A stretch of 64,000 nucleotides of DNA from Candidatus Didemnitutus sp. (GTDB lineage: Bacteria; Verrucomicrobiota; Verrucomicrobiia; Opitutales; Opitutaceae): contig JAGOQJ010000001.1 of assembly GCA_017991595.1 (NCBI GenBank), positions 248,001-312,000 of the forward strand, written 5' to 3'. A model generated the notes under the pieces. The model had not been told where the DNA came from. It saw nothing but the letters and a program-made list of their open reading frames with translations, and made no database searches. Of the stretch, positions 16,887-26,066 are shown piece by piece. How positions within the stretch are numbered: position 1 is the first letter of the stretch; every line of letters begins with the position of its first letter. The position numbers and the translations under genes are program-made.

Positions 16887-18448
16887 TTTTCCGCGGCCTC
16901 ATCCTGCTCGGGAGCCTGCTCCTCGCCACCGGCCTCGCGGCCGCGCCGGCGCTGGAACTCGCGCCCTTGTTCGCGGACGGGGCTGTGTTGCAACGTGACG
17001 TGGCGCACCCCGTCTGGGGCCGCGCCCAGCCCGGCGCCGAGGTCCGCGTGAGTTTCGCGGGCCAGACGCAGACCGTGCGCGCCGCCGAGGACGGGAGTTG
17101 GCGCGTGACACTCGCGCCGCTCGCGGGCACCGCCCGCGGCACCGAGCTGAAGGTCGTCGCCGGTCGCGAGACGCGCGTCGTGCGCGACGTCGTCGTCGGC
17201 GAGGTCTGGCTCTGCTCCGGCCAGTCGAACATGGAGTGGACGCTCCAGCGCTCGCCCGCGCTGCCGGCCGTCGAGGCGCGCGGCGTCGTGCCGGAGATCC
17301 GGCATTTCAAGGTCGCCCGTGCGGTGGCCGACGCGCCCGCGTCGACGCTCGCCGGCGAGTGGAAGGCGCTTTCGCCTGCGACCGCGAAGTCCTTCAGCGC
17401 GGTCGCCTATCATTTTGCCGAAGCCCTGCAGTCGCGCCTCGGCGTGCCAGTGGGATTGGTCAACAGCTCCTGGGGAGCCACGGCAGTCGAGCCGTGGATG
17501 ACGCCGGGCACGTTGGCTAAATTCCCCGCGATCGCAGAACGCTGGGAAAAGTCGCTCGTCGGCATGGACGAAAAGAAAGCCGCCTACGAGCAGGAGCGCG
17601 AGGCGTGGAAAAAGAAGGCCGCGGCCATGAAGGCGCGCGGCGAGAAGCCCGGCAACGACTGGCCCAAGCCGCCGCTCGGGCGAGGCAGCCATCGGCAGCC
17701 GGGCGGCTTGTTCAATGGCATGATCGCGCCGCTCGTGCCGTTTCCGTTCCGTGGCGTGCTGTGGTATCAAGCCGAGGCACACACCGGTCGTGCGAAGCAG
17801 TATGCGGAGTTGTTTCCGGCGATGATTGAAGGCTGGCGTGCGGCTTGGGGTGGTGAACCGGCGTGGTTTTTCTTCGTGCAGTTGCCGAATTACAACGTTC
17901 CGAACGACCAGACCGGCCTCCTCTGGGCCGAGCTGCGCGACGCGCAGACGGCGGCGCTGGCACTGCCGCGCACCGCAATGGCGGTGACGATCGATGTCGG
18001 CGTGCCCGACAACGGCCATCCGCCCGACAAGACCGCCGTCGGCCAGCGCCTCGCGCGCCTCGCCGCCGGTCACGTGTATGCACTTGAGTCCGGCGACCTC
18101 ACCGGTCCCGTCGCCCGTGCGGCGCGGCTCGACGGCGCCGAGGTGAGCGTGGAATTTTCCTCCGCCGCCAGTGGGCTCGTCCTGCGCGACACTGCCGCCG
18201 CGGCCTTCGAAGTCACCGACGCCGCCGGCACGGCGCATCCCGCCACGGCGCGTGTCGATGGTGCCGTGTTGCGCGTCGCCGGCCCGGCCGGCGTGGTTCC
18301 GGTCGCCGTGCGTTACGCGTGGCACAACAACCCGCCGGCCCCGCTGCACAACGGCGCCGGGCTGCCCGCCGCGCCCTTCCAGATTTTGGTTCACTCCGCT
18401 GCCCCGAATCCAGGCGGACCCAAAGCGCCCAACCCTACCTCTCGATGA
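16883..18448 (+). CDS. Sialate O-acetylesterase-like SGNH esterase
   Basis: 521-residue exported esterase. Signal peptide MIFRGLILLGSLLLATGLA, beta domain with LFADGAVLQRDVAHPVWGRA, block I GEVWLCSGQSNMEWTL (nucleophile Ser), NSSWGATAVEPWM, WYQAEAHTG, and the Asp/His pair in DVGVPDNGHPPDK. A Lys-rich insert lies at about residues 230-265. It is much shorter than the enzyme at 5800-8136 and lacks the extra surface domain. The expected role is deacetylation of a sugar in the exported compartment before uptake. Start and stop codons overlap both neighbours by 4 bp, showing tight translational coupling. Confidence 0.9.
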   Translation: MIFRGLILLGSLLLATGLAAAPALELAPLFADGAVLQRDVAHPVWGRAQPGAEVRVSFAGQTQTVRAAEDGSWRVTLAPLAGTARGTELKVVAGRETRVVRDVVVGEVWLCSGQSNMEWTLQRSPALPAVEARGVVPEIRHFKVARAVADAPASTLAGEWKALSPATAKSFSAVAYHFAEALQSRLGVPVGLVNSSWGATAVEPWMTPGTLAKFPAIAERWEKSLVGMDEKKAAYEQEREAWKKKAAAMKARGEKPGNDWPKPPLGRGSHRQPGGLFNGMIAPLVPFPFRGVLWYQAEAHTGRAKQYAELFPAMIEGWRAAWGGEPAWFFFVQLPNYNVPNDQTGLLWAELRDAQTAALALPRTAMAVTIDVGVPDNGHPPDKTAVGQRLARLAAGHVYALESGDLTGPVARAARLDGAEVSVEFSSAASGLVLRDTAAAAFEVTDAAGTAHPATARVDGAVLRVAGPAGVVPVAVRYAWHNNPPAPLHNGAGLPAAPFQILVHSAAPNPGGPKAPNPTSR

Positions 18449-20652
18449 ATACCTCGCTCCATCCCGCGACCCGTGTGATGTCCCTCGCGGCCGCGCTCGC
18501 CGCGCTCAGCCTGCCACTGTCCGCCCAGGACAGCACGCCCGCTCCCCTCGACAAGGAGGAGGAGGTCGTGATGCTCTCCGAATTCCAAGTCACGGCCGCG
18601 GCCGAGGACGGTTACCGCGCCACCAACGCGCTCTCCGGCACGCGCTTCAAGACCGACCTCATCGACCTGCCCAAGGCCGTCGACGTCATCACCGAGGAGT
18701 TCATCGCCGACATCGGCGCGCTCGACATGTATGACGCCCTGCGCTTCACCGGCGGCGTCGAGTCCAACGGCGCCTCCGGCACCGACGACGTCACGGGCAA
18801 CAATTTCGTCCTCCGCGGCATCAGCGCGCAGACGACGACCTATCGCAACGGCTACCGTTCCTTCGGCCGCACTGATCCCATCATGGTGCAACGCATCGAG
18901 GTGATCCGCGGCCCGTCCTCCGTGTTCTCCGGCCCCATTGAGCCGGGCGGCACGATCAACATCATCACCAAGCGCCCGACCAAGAAGGAGCTCGTCATCC
19001 TCAAGGCCCGCTACGGCACCTACGACCGCTTCCGCAGCGAGGCCGTTTACAACACGCCCATCGGCGACGGCAAGAAGGCCGCCGTCCGCTTCGCCCTCGC
19101 GCACGAGGACTTCGGCCACATGCAGGATTTCGCCGGCCACAAGAAGACCGTCTTCGGCATGGCCGCCGACTACAAGGTCTCGGAGAAGGGCGCGTTCTCC
19201 TACGATTTCCAATACCTGCAGATGTTCACCCAGCCCGCCGCGGGCATCCCCTACCTGAACAGCTCCGTCACCAACTCGAGCATCATCGGCCTCGAGCCCG
19301 ACGTCCGCCGCACCTTCAACCGCCAGGGCCCCGACGCCTACTCGGATAACATCCAGATCCAGACCAATCTCGATTACGTCCACACCTTCAGCGACACCTT
19401 CTCGCTCCACGCCGGCGTCTATTACCGCGTGCAGGATCTCAAGCGCCTGCTCGTCGGCGGCTCGACCCGCATCACGGAAAGCACCGTCACCGGTCGCCGC
19501 ACCGCCGCGCGCGTGGCCACCTACGAGCCCAACGCCGTCTCCTGGGTCGTCACCCCGCAGATCTACCTCCTCGGCAAGTTCAACTACGCCGGCATCGATC
19601 ACAGCGCCATCGTCGGTTACGACTACTCCTACAGCCACTCGCGCAACGACATCTTCCAAGCCACGCTCCCCGGCATCGACATCGATAACGCCGCGCCCGC
19701 CGACTACAGCCTCGGCAACTTCTCCAGCTACGCCGTCAACGAGCTGCGCCGCACCAAGGACAGCGAACAAGGCGTCTCCGTGAGCAACACCTTCGGCTTC
19801 TGGAACGGCCGCGCCTTCTTCCTTCAAGGCTTCCGCTTCGGCTCCGTCGACGGCACCCGCGAGCGCCTCGAGATCGCCGATCCCACCGCCCGCACGCAGT
19901 CGGCCAAGAACAGCGCCACCGCGCAGAGCTACGGCCTCTCCATCCGCCTCGTCGACCGCATCAGCGCCTTCGTCAGCTACAGCGAATCCTTCGTGCCCCA
20001 GTCGATCGGTGCCAACACCAGCTACGACTACCTCGGCAATCTCCTCGATCCCATCAGCGGCGAGGGCTGGGACGTCGGCCTGAAGTTCGACATCAAGGAA
20101 GGCGTCCTCTCCGGCAGCCTCGTCGCCTTCGACATCACCCGCGCCAACGCCCCGACGCCTGATCCCGACTTCCCCGGCTACTTCATCGCCGACGCCGAGA
20201 GCCAGGCGCGCGGCGTCGAGTTCAACCTCAACGGCCGCCTGACCAAGAATATCCAGGTCGTCGGCAGCTACGCCTACATCGACGCCAAGATCACGCAGGA
20301 CACGCGCGCCGAGCGCATCGGCTGGCGCTCGAGCAACGTCCCGCGCCACCAGAGCACCGTGTGGGTCAACTACTCCTTCCGCGACGGCTGGACCAAGGGT
20401 CTCAAGGCCAGCCTCGGCGTCATCTACAAGGCCAACCGCCGCGGCAACAACACGCTCGCCGACCTCCCCGGCCTCCAGCTGCCCGGCTACACCCGTTACG
20501 ACGGCCGCCTCGGCTACGAGAAAAAGATGTGGGGCAAGAAGGTCGGCTTCAACCTCTCCGCCCAGAACATCACCGACATCGACTACCAGGCCAGCGCCAA
20601 CGGCTACGGCGAGCCCTGCACCGTGACCGGCACCGTCAGCGTCCAGTTCTGA
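18445..20652 (+). CDS. TonB-dependent outer-membrane receptor
   Basis: 735-residue outer-membrane receptor. Signal peptide to about residue 28 (LSLPLSAQ), short acidic stretch with VVMLSEFQVTAAAEDGYRAT (the N-terminal TonB-box-like motif common in Opitutaceae). Plug domain at about residues 50-170 (VITEEFIADIGALDMYDALR, NNFVLRGISAQ, RIEVIRGPSSVFSG, GGTINIITKRP). The rest is beta-barrel, ending in an aromatic C-terminal residue (SVQF). No SusD-like gene is nearby. It probably imports an oligosaccharide released by the locus; the siderophore-receptor-like sequence leaves other ligands open. Confidence 0.9.
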   Translation: MNTSLHPATRVMSLAAALAALSLPLSAQDSTPAPLDKEEEVVMLSEFQVTAAAEDGYRATNALSGTRFKTDLIDLPKAVDVITEEFIADIGALDMYDALRFTGGVESNGASGTDDVTGNNFVLRGISAQTTTYRNGYRSFGRTDPIMVQRIEVIRGPSSVFSGPIEPGGTINIITKRPTKKELVILKARYGTYDRFRSEAVYNTPIGDGKKAAVRFALAHEDFGHMQDFAGHKKTVFGMAADYKVSEKGAFSYDFQYLQMFTQPAAGIPYLNSSVTNSSIIGLEPDVRRTFNRQGPDAYSDNIQIQTNLDYVHTFSDTFSLHAGVYYRVQDLKRLLVGGSTRITESTVTGRRTAARVATYEPNAVSWVVTPQIYLLGKFNYAGIDHSAIVGYDYSYSHSRNDIFQATLPGIDIDNAAPADYSLGNFSSYAVNELRRTKDSEQGVSVSNTFGFWNGRAFFLQGFRFGSVDGTRERLEIADPTARTQSAKNSATAQSYGLSIRLVDRISAFVSYSESFVPQSIGANTSYDYLGNLLDPISGEGWDVGLKFDIKEGVLSGSLVAFDITRANAPTPDPDFPGYFIADAESQARGVEFNLNGRLTKNIQVVGSYAYIDAKITQDTRAERIGWRSSNVPRHQSTVWVNYSFRDGWTKGLKASLGVIYKANRRGNNTLADLPGLQLPGYTRYDGRLGYEKKMWGKKVGFNLSAQNITDIDYQASANGYGEPCTVTGTVSVQF

Positions 20653-20676
20653 GCCGTCCCTCCTCCGTTCATCGCC

Positions 20677-20697
20677 GCGGGGCCGCGCCGGCCCCGC
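20677..20697 (+). terminator. GC hairpin after the TonB-dependent receptor gene
   Basis: GCGGGGCC (20677-20684) pairs with GGCCCCGC (20690-20697) around GCGCC, followed by a pyrimidine-rich tract CTTCTCTCTCC rather than a T-run. It may attenuate transcription or stabilise the receptor mRNA. The receptor gene at 49862-52672 is followed by a comparable hairpin. Confidence 0.45.
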
Positions 20698-20713
20698 GCC
20701 TTCTCTCTCCTTC

Positions 20714-22069
20714 ATGTCTCCGTCCGCCTCGGTTCCCTTCTCCGCCCGCCATGTGCCGCTCCTCGGCCGCTGGGATGTCGTCGTCGTCGGCGGCGGCCCC
20801 GCCGGCTGCACCGCGGCGGCCTCCGCCGCCCGCGAAGGCGTGCGCACGCTGCTCGTCGAAGCCACCGGCGCGCTCGGCGGCATGGGCACCAACGCGCTCG
20901 TGCCCGCGTGGACGCCGTTCTCCGACAAGAAGGATCTCGTTTACCGCGGCATGGCCGAGAAGGTGTTCAACACCTGCAAGGCCGGCATGGCGCACATCCG
21001 GCCGAGCGACGTCGACTGGGTCGCCATCGACCCGGAACTGCTCAAATCGATCTACGACGACCTCGTCACCGGCGCCGGCGCGCAGGTGCTCTTCCACACG
21101 CTGCTGGTCGCCGTCGAGCCCGCCGATACCCGCCGCGTCGCGCGGATCTTCGTCGCCAACAAGGCCGGCATCGCCGCCATCGAGGCCAAGATTTTCATCG
21201 ACTGCACCGGCGACGCCGACCTCGCCGCGTGGGCCGGAGCGGAATTTTTCAAGGGCGACGAAAAGGGCGAGAACCTCATGCCGGCCACGCACTGCTTCGT
21301 GCTGACCAATGTGGACGAATACGCCTACACGCACGGGCCGCAGATGTATGGCGGCCACGCCGACAGCCCCATTCACCGCATTCTCGCCTCGGGCAAATAT
21401 CCGCTCATCCCCGACACGCATCTCTGCTGCACGCTCATCGGCCCGAAGACCGTCGGCTTCAACGCCGGCCACCTCTGGCACGTCGACCCGACGCGCCCCG
21501 AGACCGTCTCCGACGGCATGCTGCTCGGCCGCCGCATGGCGCGGCAGTTCCGCGACGCGCTGGCGGAGTTCGCGCCGGCCGCCTTCGGCAACGCCTTCCT
21601 CGTCAACACCGGCTCGCTCATGGGCGTGCGCGAATCGCGCCGCATCGTCGGCGACCACGTGCTCCGCCTCGAGGATTACCTTGAGCGCCGCACCTTCCCC
21701 GACGAGATCGCGCGCAACAGCTACTTCCTCGACGTGCACTGCACGAAGGAGCAGATGGCCAAGACGCCCGAGCGCTGGAACCAGTGGCGACAGGACGAAT
21801 TCCTCTACGGCCCGGGCGAGTCGCACGGCATCCCTTACCGCAGCCTCACGCCCAAGACCCTCGACAATGTGCTCGTGGCCGGCCGCTCCATTTCCTGCGA
21901 GCAGGTCGTGCAGGGCAGCGTGCGCATCATGCCCGGCTGCCTCGTGATGGGCGAAGCCGCCGGCATGGCCGCCGCGCACGCCGCCGCGCTGCCGCAGGCG
22001 GACACCCGCGCGATCGACATCGCCAAACTCCGCCGCCGCCTCCTCGAGGAAGGCGCTTACATCAAGTAA
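20714..22069 (+). CDS. FAD-dependent oxidoreductase (PF12831 type), cytoplasmic
   Basis: 451-residue flavoprotein without signal peptide. FAD-binding motif WDVVVVGGGPAGCTAAASAA, then GALGGMGTNALVPAW. A second FAD motif IFIDCTGDADLAAWAGAEF follows, and the C-terminal PKTLDNVLVAGRSISCEQ and MGEAAGMAAAHAA close the cofactor site. It is clearly more distant from the two other FAD oxidoreductases than they are from each other. It is the last gene of the 14337 operon. Being intracellular, it probably acts on the imported sugar; substrate unknown. Confidence 0.85.
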   Translation: MSPSASVPFSARHVPLLGRWDVVVVGGGPAGCTAAASAAREGVRTLLVEATGALGGMGTNALVPAWTPFSDKKDLVYRGMAEKVFNTCKAGMAHIRPSDVDWVAIDPELLKSIYDDLVTGAGAQVLFHTLLVAVEPADTRRVARIFVANKAGIAAIEAKIFIDCTGDADLAAWAGAEFFKGDEKGENLMPATHCFVLTNVDEYAYTHGPQMYGGHADSPIHRILASGKYPLIPDTHLCCTLIGPKTVGFNAGHLWHVDPTRPETVSDGMLLGRRMARQFRDALAEFAPAAFGNAFLVNTGSLMGVRESRRIVGDHVLRLEDYLERRTFPDEIARNSYFLDVHCTKEQMAKTPERWNQWRQDEFLYGPGESHGIPYRSLTPKTLDNVLVAGRSISCEQVVQGSVRIMPGCLVMGEAAGMAAAHAAALPQADTRAIDIAKLRRRLLEEGAYIK

Positions 22070-22109
22070 GCGCGCCTCCTCCGCCCGGCGCCGAACGGTC
22101 CGCGACGTC

Positions 22110-22226
22110 ATGCGCCCGACCTTCCCGCTTGGGTTGCGTTTTGCCGCCGTCCTCCTGCTGGCCCTCGCCGGCGGATCGCTCGCCGCGACTTCGGGCAGGG
22201 CGCGCGCTTCTTGCGGTTGCGCGTGA
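22110..22226 (+). pseudogene. Orphan signal peptide (38 codons), likely gene remnant
   Basis: An ATG-initiated frame encodes MRPTFPLGLRFAAVLLLALA followed by GGSLAA and only a dozen further residues before TGA. This is a textbook signal peptide with no mature protein behind it. It probably marks the 5' stub left by a deletion in front of the AraC gene; a tiny exported peptide is the alternative. Confidence 0.4.
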
Positions 22227-22310
22227 GTGAACCCGAGTGAGCGGCCCGGATCGAATTGCAGGTTGAACCGCTGCAGGGCTCCTCTTTAACCCTTATTGTC
22301 ATCTCTCCCC

Positions 22311-23192
22311 GTGATTTCCTCCCAACTGCGCGTTCGTGACTGGGCCAGCATCCATGCAGACCTCACCTTCATCTATGAGGGCGAGGTGGCCGAATGCTTC
22401 CGCGATTGCGCGATGCCGGAGAATTTCCTCGGCGCGTGGCTCATCCTGCGCGGCAAGTGCCGGCTCACGCAGGGTGCCACGTTGATCGAGGCCGGCGCGG
22501 GGCAGTGGATCATCCTGCGGCGCGCGGCGGGCTGGCAGTATTTCAGCCCCGATGCGCGCATCCTCTCCATCCGCTTCGAGGCCGAGTGGCCGGATCGCAA
22601 GCCGTTCTTCGATCTCGGCCTGAGCGCGTGTTTTCCCGCGACGCGTTTTCCCCGGTTGGAGGAGAAAGGCCGCCGCCTGCTCGAGGGCGTGCGCCGCGTC
22701 ACGCCGAAGACGACTGTCGACCTGAAGGCGGAGTTGGTGTCGCTGGGCGAGTTCCTCGACATCCGCACGGGATTCCTCGCGTGGTTCACCGAGCTGTGCG
22801 CGACCCTGGAGGCGCTGGACATCCATCCCTCGCGCACGATGCTGCGCGACGAGCGTATCGCCAAGGTGCTCTACAATCTCAGCCGGCTGCCGCTCTCGGC
22901 GCGGTTTCGCGAGGAGGAACTGGCGGCGAGCATCGGGTTGCAGGTGGGGCAGTTCGTGCGCGTGTTCCGGCGCGAGGTCGGCACCACGCCGAAGCGCTTC
23001 TTCGACGAGCGCCGGCGCGATGCCTGTCGGCGGCTGCTGGCCAACACCGACATGCCGATCAAGGAGATCGCGCTCGAGCTCGGCTACATGCGCCTTTCGG
23101 ATTTTTCGGCGTGGTTCAGCGCGCACGAGGGCACTTCGCCGCGCGATTTCCGGCGGCGCTTCCGCGACACGGGCAAGCCCATGATGCTGTGA
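22311..23192 (+). CDS. AraC family transcriptional regulator
   Basis: 293 residues. The N-terminal cupin-like sensor (about 1-130; AWLILRGKCRLTQGATLIEA) is followed by a helical linker and a C-terminal double HTH (about 190-285). The HTH includes REEELAASIGLQVGQFVRVF and the family signature MPIKEIALELGYMRLSDFSA ... EGTSPRDFRRRF. The GTG at 22311 is used because it precedes the conserved N-terminus and no good ATG exists; a TTG at 22296 is possible. It is flanked by the degradation operons and is the natural candidate to bind the four 21-bp direct repeats at 14022, 14222, 23230 and 25949. That link is inferred. Confidence 0.9.
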   Translation: MISSQLRVRDWASIHADLTFIYEGEVAECFRDCAMPENFLGAWLILRGKCRLTQGATLIEAGAGQWIILRRAAGWQYFSPDARILSIRFEAEWPDRKPFFDLGLSACFPATRFPRLEEKGRRLLEGVRRVTPKTTVDLKAELVSLGEFLDIRTGFLAWFTELCATLEALDIHPSRTMLRDERIAKVLYNLSRLPLSARFREEELAASIGLQVGQFVRVFRREVGTTPKRFFDERRRDACRRLLANTDMPIKEIALELGYMRLSDFSAWFSAHEGTSPRDFRRRFRDTGKPMML

Positions 23193-23229
23193 GCGCGCCC
23201 GGGGCGGGGCAGAGGGGGCGCGCGATGGA

Positions 23230-23261
23230 TTTCCCCAACTAATTCCGGGGCGCGGCTAACC
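23230..23261 (+). promoter_or_regulatory. AraC-type direct-repeat operator upstream of the GH50-like gene
   Basis: TTTCCCCAACTAATTCCGGG, then GGCTAACCG. AAC cores at 23237 and 23258, 21 bp apart; the second is 90 bp before the ATG at 23348. Confidence 0.6.
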
Positions 23262-23347
23262 GTTAAGGATTCGCCTCAAAGGCGGGATTCCCACGCTGGA
23301 GCCACGTCGCTGTTCCCCGCGGCGCGGCTGTCGTTTCTCCACCCCGC

Positions 23348-25897
23348 ATGGATCGCCCCTCCCGTCTTGCCCGTTTCCGTTTTCCCGCGCTGGCCCTGGG
23401 CCTCGCTTGGCTGTCGACCGCTTCCGCGCAATCGCCGGCGCCGAACGCGGCGACCGACGGCATGGAGGTTTTCCCGCCGACGTGGCGTTCCGACGGGCTC
23501 TACGATCCGGAGTTTTACCCGTTCATCGACGTGTTCGGGCAATACCGCCACCTGACCTGGACCGACAAGGTGACAGGCGACTCCGACCTGCTGGCGAAGT
23601 ATGCCGCCGAGCAGAACGAGCTCGCGCTCCTGCGCCCAGCCAGCTTCGGCACCTACGGCGGCTGGAAGCACGGCCCGAAGCTCGAGGCTACCGGCTTCTT
23701 CCGCACCGCCAAGGTCGACGGCAAGTGGTGGCTGGTCGACCCCGAGGGTTACCTGTTCCATTCCAGCGGCCTCACGACGGTCAGCTCCGTCGTGCGCACC
23801 GACGCCAGCGGCGCCTCGGCGATGCGCACGGGCATCACGAACCGCGAGACCTTTTTCGAGCCGTTGCCGGCCACCGGCCATCCTGCGCGCACGCTCGGCC
23901 TGCTCGCCAACGAGACCGCCACCGTCACCAGCGGCGAATACCAGGGACAGCGTCCGCTCGCGGCCAATTTCTTCGCGATGAACGCGCTGAAACAGCTGCC
24001 CACCACGGTCACGCTGGAGGATCTCCGCGCCGCCACGACCACGCTCGCCTTCGATCGCATGCGCAGCTGGGGCTTCACGACCATCGGCGCGTGGTCCGAT
24101 CCCGATCTCTTCGTCCGCGCCGGCCGCCAGCCCTACACGCACATGCTGCAGCCGACGCACCCCGGCCTCATCCGCGGCAGCACGACCTACCTCGATTACT
24201 TCAAGGACGCCTGGGTCACCAACCTCCGCGCGCGGCTCAACGCCGAGGTCGGCCTCACCATCGGCGATCCGTGGAATCTCGGCTACTACATCGACAACGA
24301 GCGCGACTGGACCAAGTCCAACGTCAGCGCCCGCAGCCTCGGCCTCTGGGTGCTCGGCGCTCCGTCCGAGAACCTTGAGCGTTACGCCAAGCGCGCCTTC
24401 CGCGACCAGTTGCAGGCCAAATATGGCACGATCGACGCGTTGAACGCGCAGTGGGGCGTCACCTACGCAAGCTGGGACGACGTGCTCACGCGCACCGATG
24501 TGGCGCCCGCCGCCGCCGGCTCCGACGCCGACATGGCGGCCTTCGAGGTGCTCTACGCCGAGACGTATTTCAGCAAGTGCCGGCAGGTCATGCGCGAGAT
24601 CGCGCCCCAGCACCTCTACCTCGGATGCCGCTTCACCACCGGCGCCCGCCCGCCGGTGCTTGAGGTCGCGGCGCGCTACAGCGATGTCGTCACGATCAAC
24701 GTCTACGGCAACAGCGTGCGCCTGCTCACCGGCATGGACGACGATGCCGACGTGCCCGTGATGTGCACCGAGTATTACTTCTACTCGCACGACAGCGGCC
24801 TCTTCGCCGACGCCGTCGGCTCCGGCACGGAGCGCAGCAGCCAGACGGCCCGCGCCTCGGCGATGAAGAGCTACATCGCCAGCTCCGCCACGCACACCCG
24901 CTACGTCGGCACGCACTGGTTCCAGTATTTCGATTACCCGCCGAGCGGCCGCCTCAACAGCCGCAACATGAACAGCAACCTCGGCTTCGTCAGCACCGCC
25001 AACCTGCCTTACTCGATCATGGTGAAGGCGGCCCGCGAGGCGAACTACGCCATGTATCGCACGCGCTTCGCCCCGCCCAAGCGGCAGGTCGCAGCCGATG
25101 CGGTCGCCACCTCCACCGCGCCCGGCACCCCGCTCGGCACCGAAACGACCCTCGAGGTCAGCGGCACCAAGCAGGCTTACCTGCGCTTCGACCTCGGCAG
25201 CGTCTCCAGCCCGATTGAGCGGGCCATCCTGCTCCTCCAACCCTTGGAAGGCGACGAACTGGCGACGCACGAACTGGCGCTCGTCACCGACAACGCCTGG
25301 ACGGAAGACACGCTCACTTGGAATACCCGCCCCGCCGCCACCGCGACGCTGGCACGTTGGACCACCAAGCCCGACCTCGCTGTCGAGATCGACATCACCC
25401 GCGAGCTGCGCGAGGCCTTCCGCGCCGACCGGCGGCTGGTGTTCCGTCTCTCCTCGACCGATGGCACGATGCTCCGCTACGTCGCCCGCGAGCACGGCAC
25501 CGATACGGTCCGCCCGCAGATCCTCCTCGTCACCGGCCCGGCCACGCTCGCCGAGTGGCGCGCCCAGTATTTCCTCCCCGATTCCGTCCAGGCGGGCAAC
25601 TTCGCCGACCCCGACGCCGACGGCCACTCCAATCTCATGGAGTATGCCCTCGCGCTCAGCCCGCACGAGCCCGATGCCACCGCCGGCCCGCAGATCGGGC
25701 TGGGGACGGCCGGCCGGCTCAGCGCCACGTTCTACCGGGCGCGGGCCGATGTGACCTACAGCGTCGAGGCCTCCTCCGATCTCGTGCAATGGACCACCCT
25801 GGCGACCAACCCCGGCAGCATCGGGGCCACCGTGAGCGTCACCGACACCGCCACGACCAGCCCGCGCTTCCTGCGCCTGCGGGTCAGCGTGCCCTGA
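23348..25897 (+). CDS. GH50/agarase-like exported glycoside hydrolase
   Basis: 849-residue exported enzyme. Signal peptide to about residue 28 (STASAQ). The N-terminal region HLTWTDKVTGDSDL ... LEATGFFRTAKVDGKWWLVD ... GYLFHSSG is typical of agarase-type GH50-like proteins. It leads into a TIM barrel with acid/base candidate WNLGYYIDNERDW (about residue 315) and nucleophile candidate VMCTEYYFYS (about residue 475). Residues about 580-730 form a DNRLRE-type beta sandwich (AYLRFDLGSVSSPIERAILL, TWNTRPAATATLARW). A DPDADGHSNLMEYALALSP linker and a small C-terminal domain end the protein. Activity on agar itself is not established by sequence. It is driven by its own direct-repeat promoter. Confidence 0.8.
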   Translation: MDRPSRLARFRFPALALGLAWLSTASAQSPAPNAATDGMEVFPPTWRSDGLYDPEFYPFIDVFGQYRHLTWTDKVTGDSDLLAKYAAEQNELALLRPASFGTYGGWKHGPKLEATGFFRTAKVDGKWWLVDPEGYLFHSSGLTTVSSVVRTDASGASAMRTGITNRETFFEPLPATGHPARTLGLLANETATVTSGEYQGQRPLAANFFAMNALKQLPTTVTLEDLRAATTTLAFDRMRSWGFTTIGAWSDPDLFVRAGRQPYTHMLQPTHPGLIRGSTTYLDYFKDAWVTNLRARLNAEVGLTIGDPWNLGYYIDNERDWTKSNVSARSLGLWVLGAPSENLERYAKRAFRDQLQAKYGTIDALNAQWGVTYASWDDVLTRTDVAPAAAGSDADMAAFEVLYAETYFSKCRQVMREIAPQHLYLGCRFTTGARPPVLEVAARYSDVVTINVYGNSVRLLTGMDDDADVPVMCTEYYFYSHDSGLFADAVGSGTERSSQTARASAMKSYIASSATHTRYVGTHWFQYFDYPPSGRLNSRNMNSNLGFVSTANLPYSIMVKAAREANYAMYRTRFAPPKRQVAADAVATSTAPGTPLGTETTLEVSGTKQAYLRFDLGSVSSPIERAILLLQPLEGDELATHELALVTDNAWTEDTLTWNTRPAATATLARWTTKPDLAVEIDITRELREAFRADRRLVFRLSSTDGTMLRYVAREHGTDTVRPQILLVTGPATLAEWRAQYFLPDSVQAGNFADPDADGHSNLMEYALALSPHEPDATAGPQIGLGTAGRLSATFYRARADVTYSVEASSDLVQWTTLATNPGSIGATVSVTDTATTSPRFLRLRVSVP

Positions 25898-25948
25898 AAT
25901 CTTCCAGCCACCGGAGGCGGGTTCCGGGCCTCAGTGGCCTGGGGTGGT

Positions 25949-25979
25949 TTTCCCAACTTTTTGCGAGGTTCTGTTAACT
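25949..25979 (+). promoter_or_regulatory. AraC-type direct-repeat operator upstream of the PEP-CTERM pair
   Basis: TTTCCCAACTTTTTGCGAGG, then CTGTTAACT. AAC cores at 25955 and 25976, 21 bp apart; the second is 91 bp before the ATG at 26067. Confidence 0.6.
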
Positions 25980-26066
25980 CCGATACTTTGGCAGCGGGGC
26001 GCCGTTGCCAGATAACCTTCCTCACCCGACTCCGGCACTTGCCGGGGTAAATCCTCTCCCCCTCCC

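Noticed and set aside
22230..22292. Possible autoregulatory direct repeat before the AraC gene
   Set aside because: TGAACCG and TTAACCC are 22 bp apart and do not match the half-site context of the four accepted sites.
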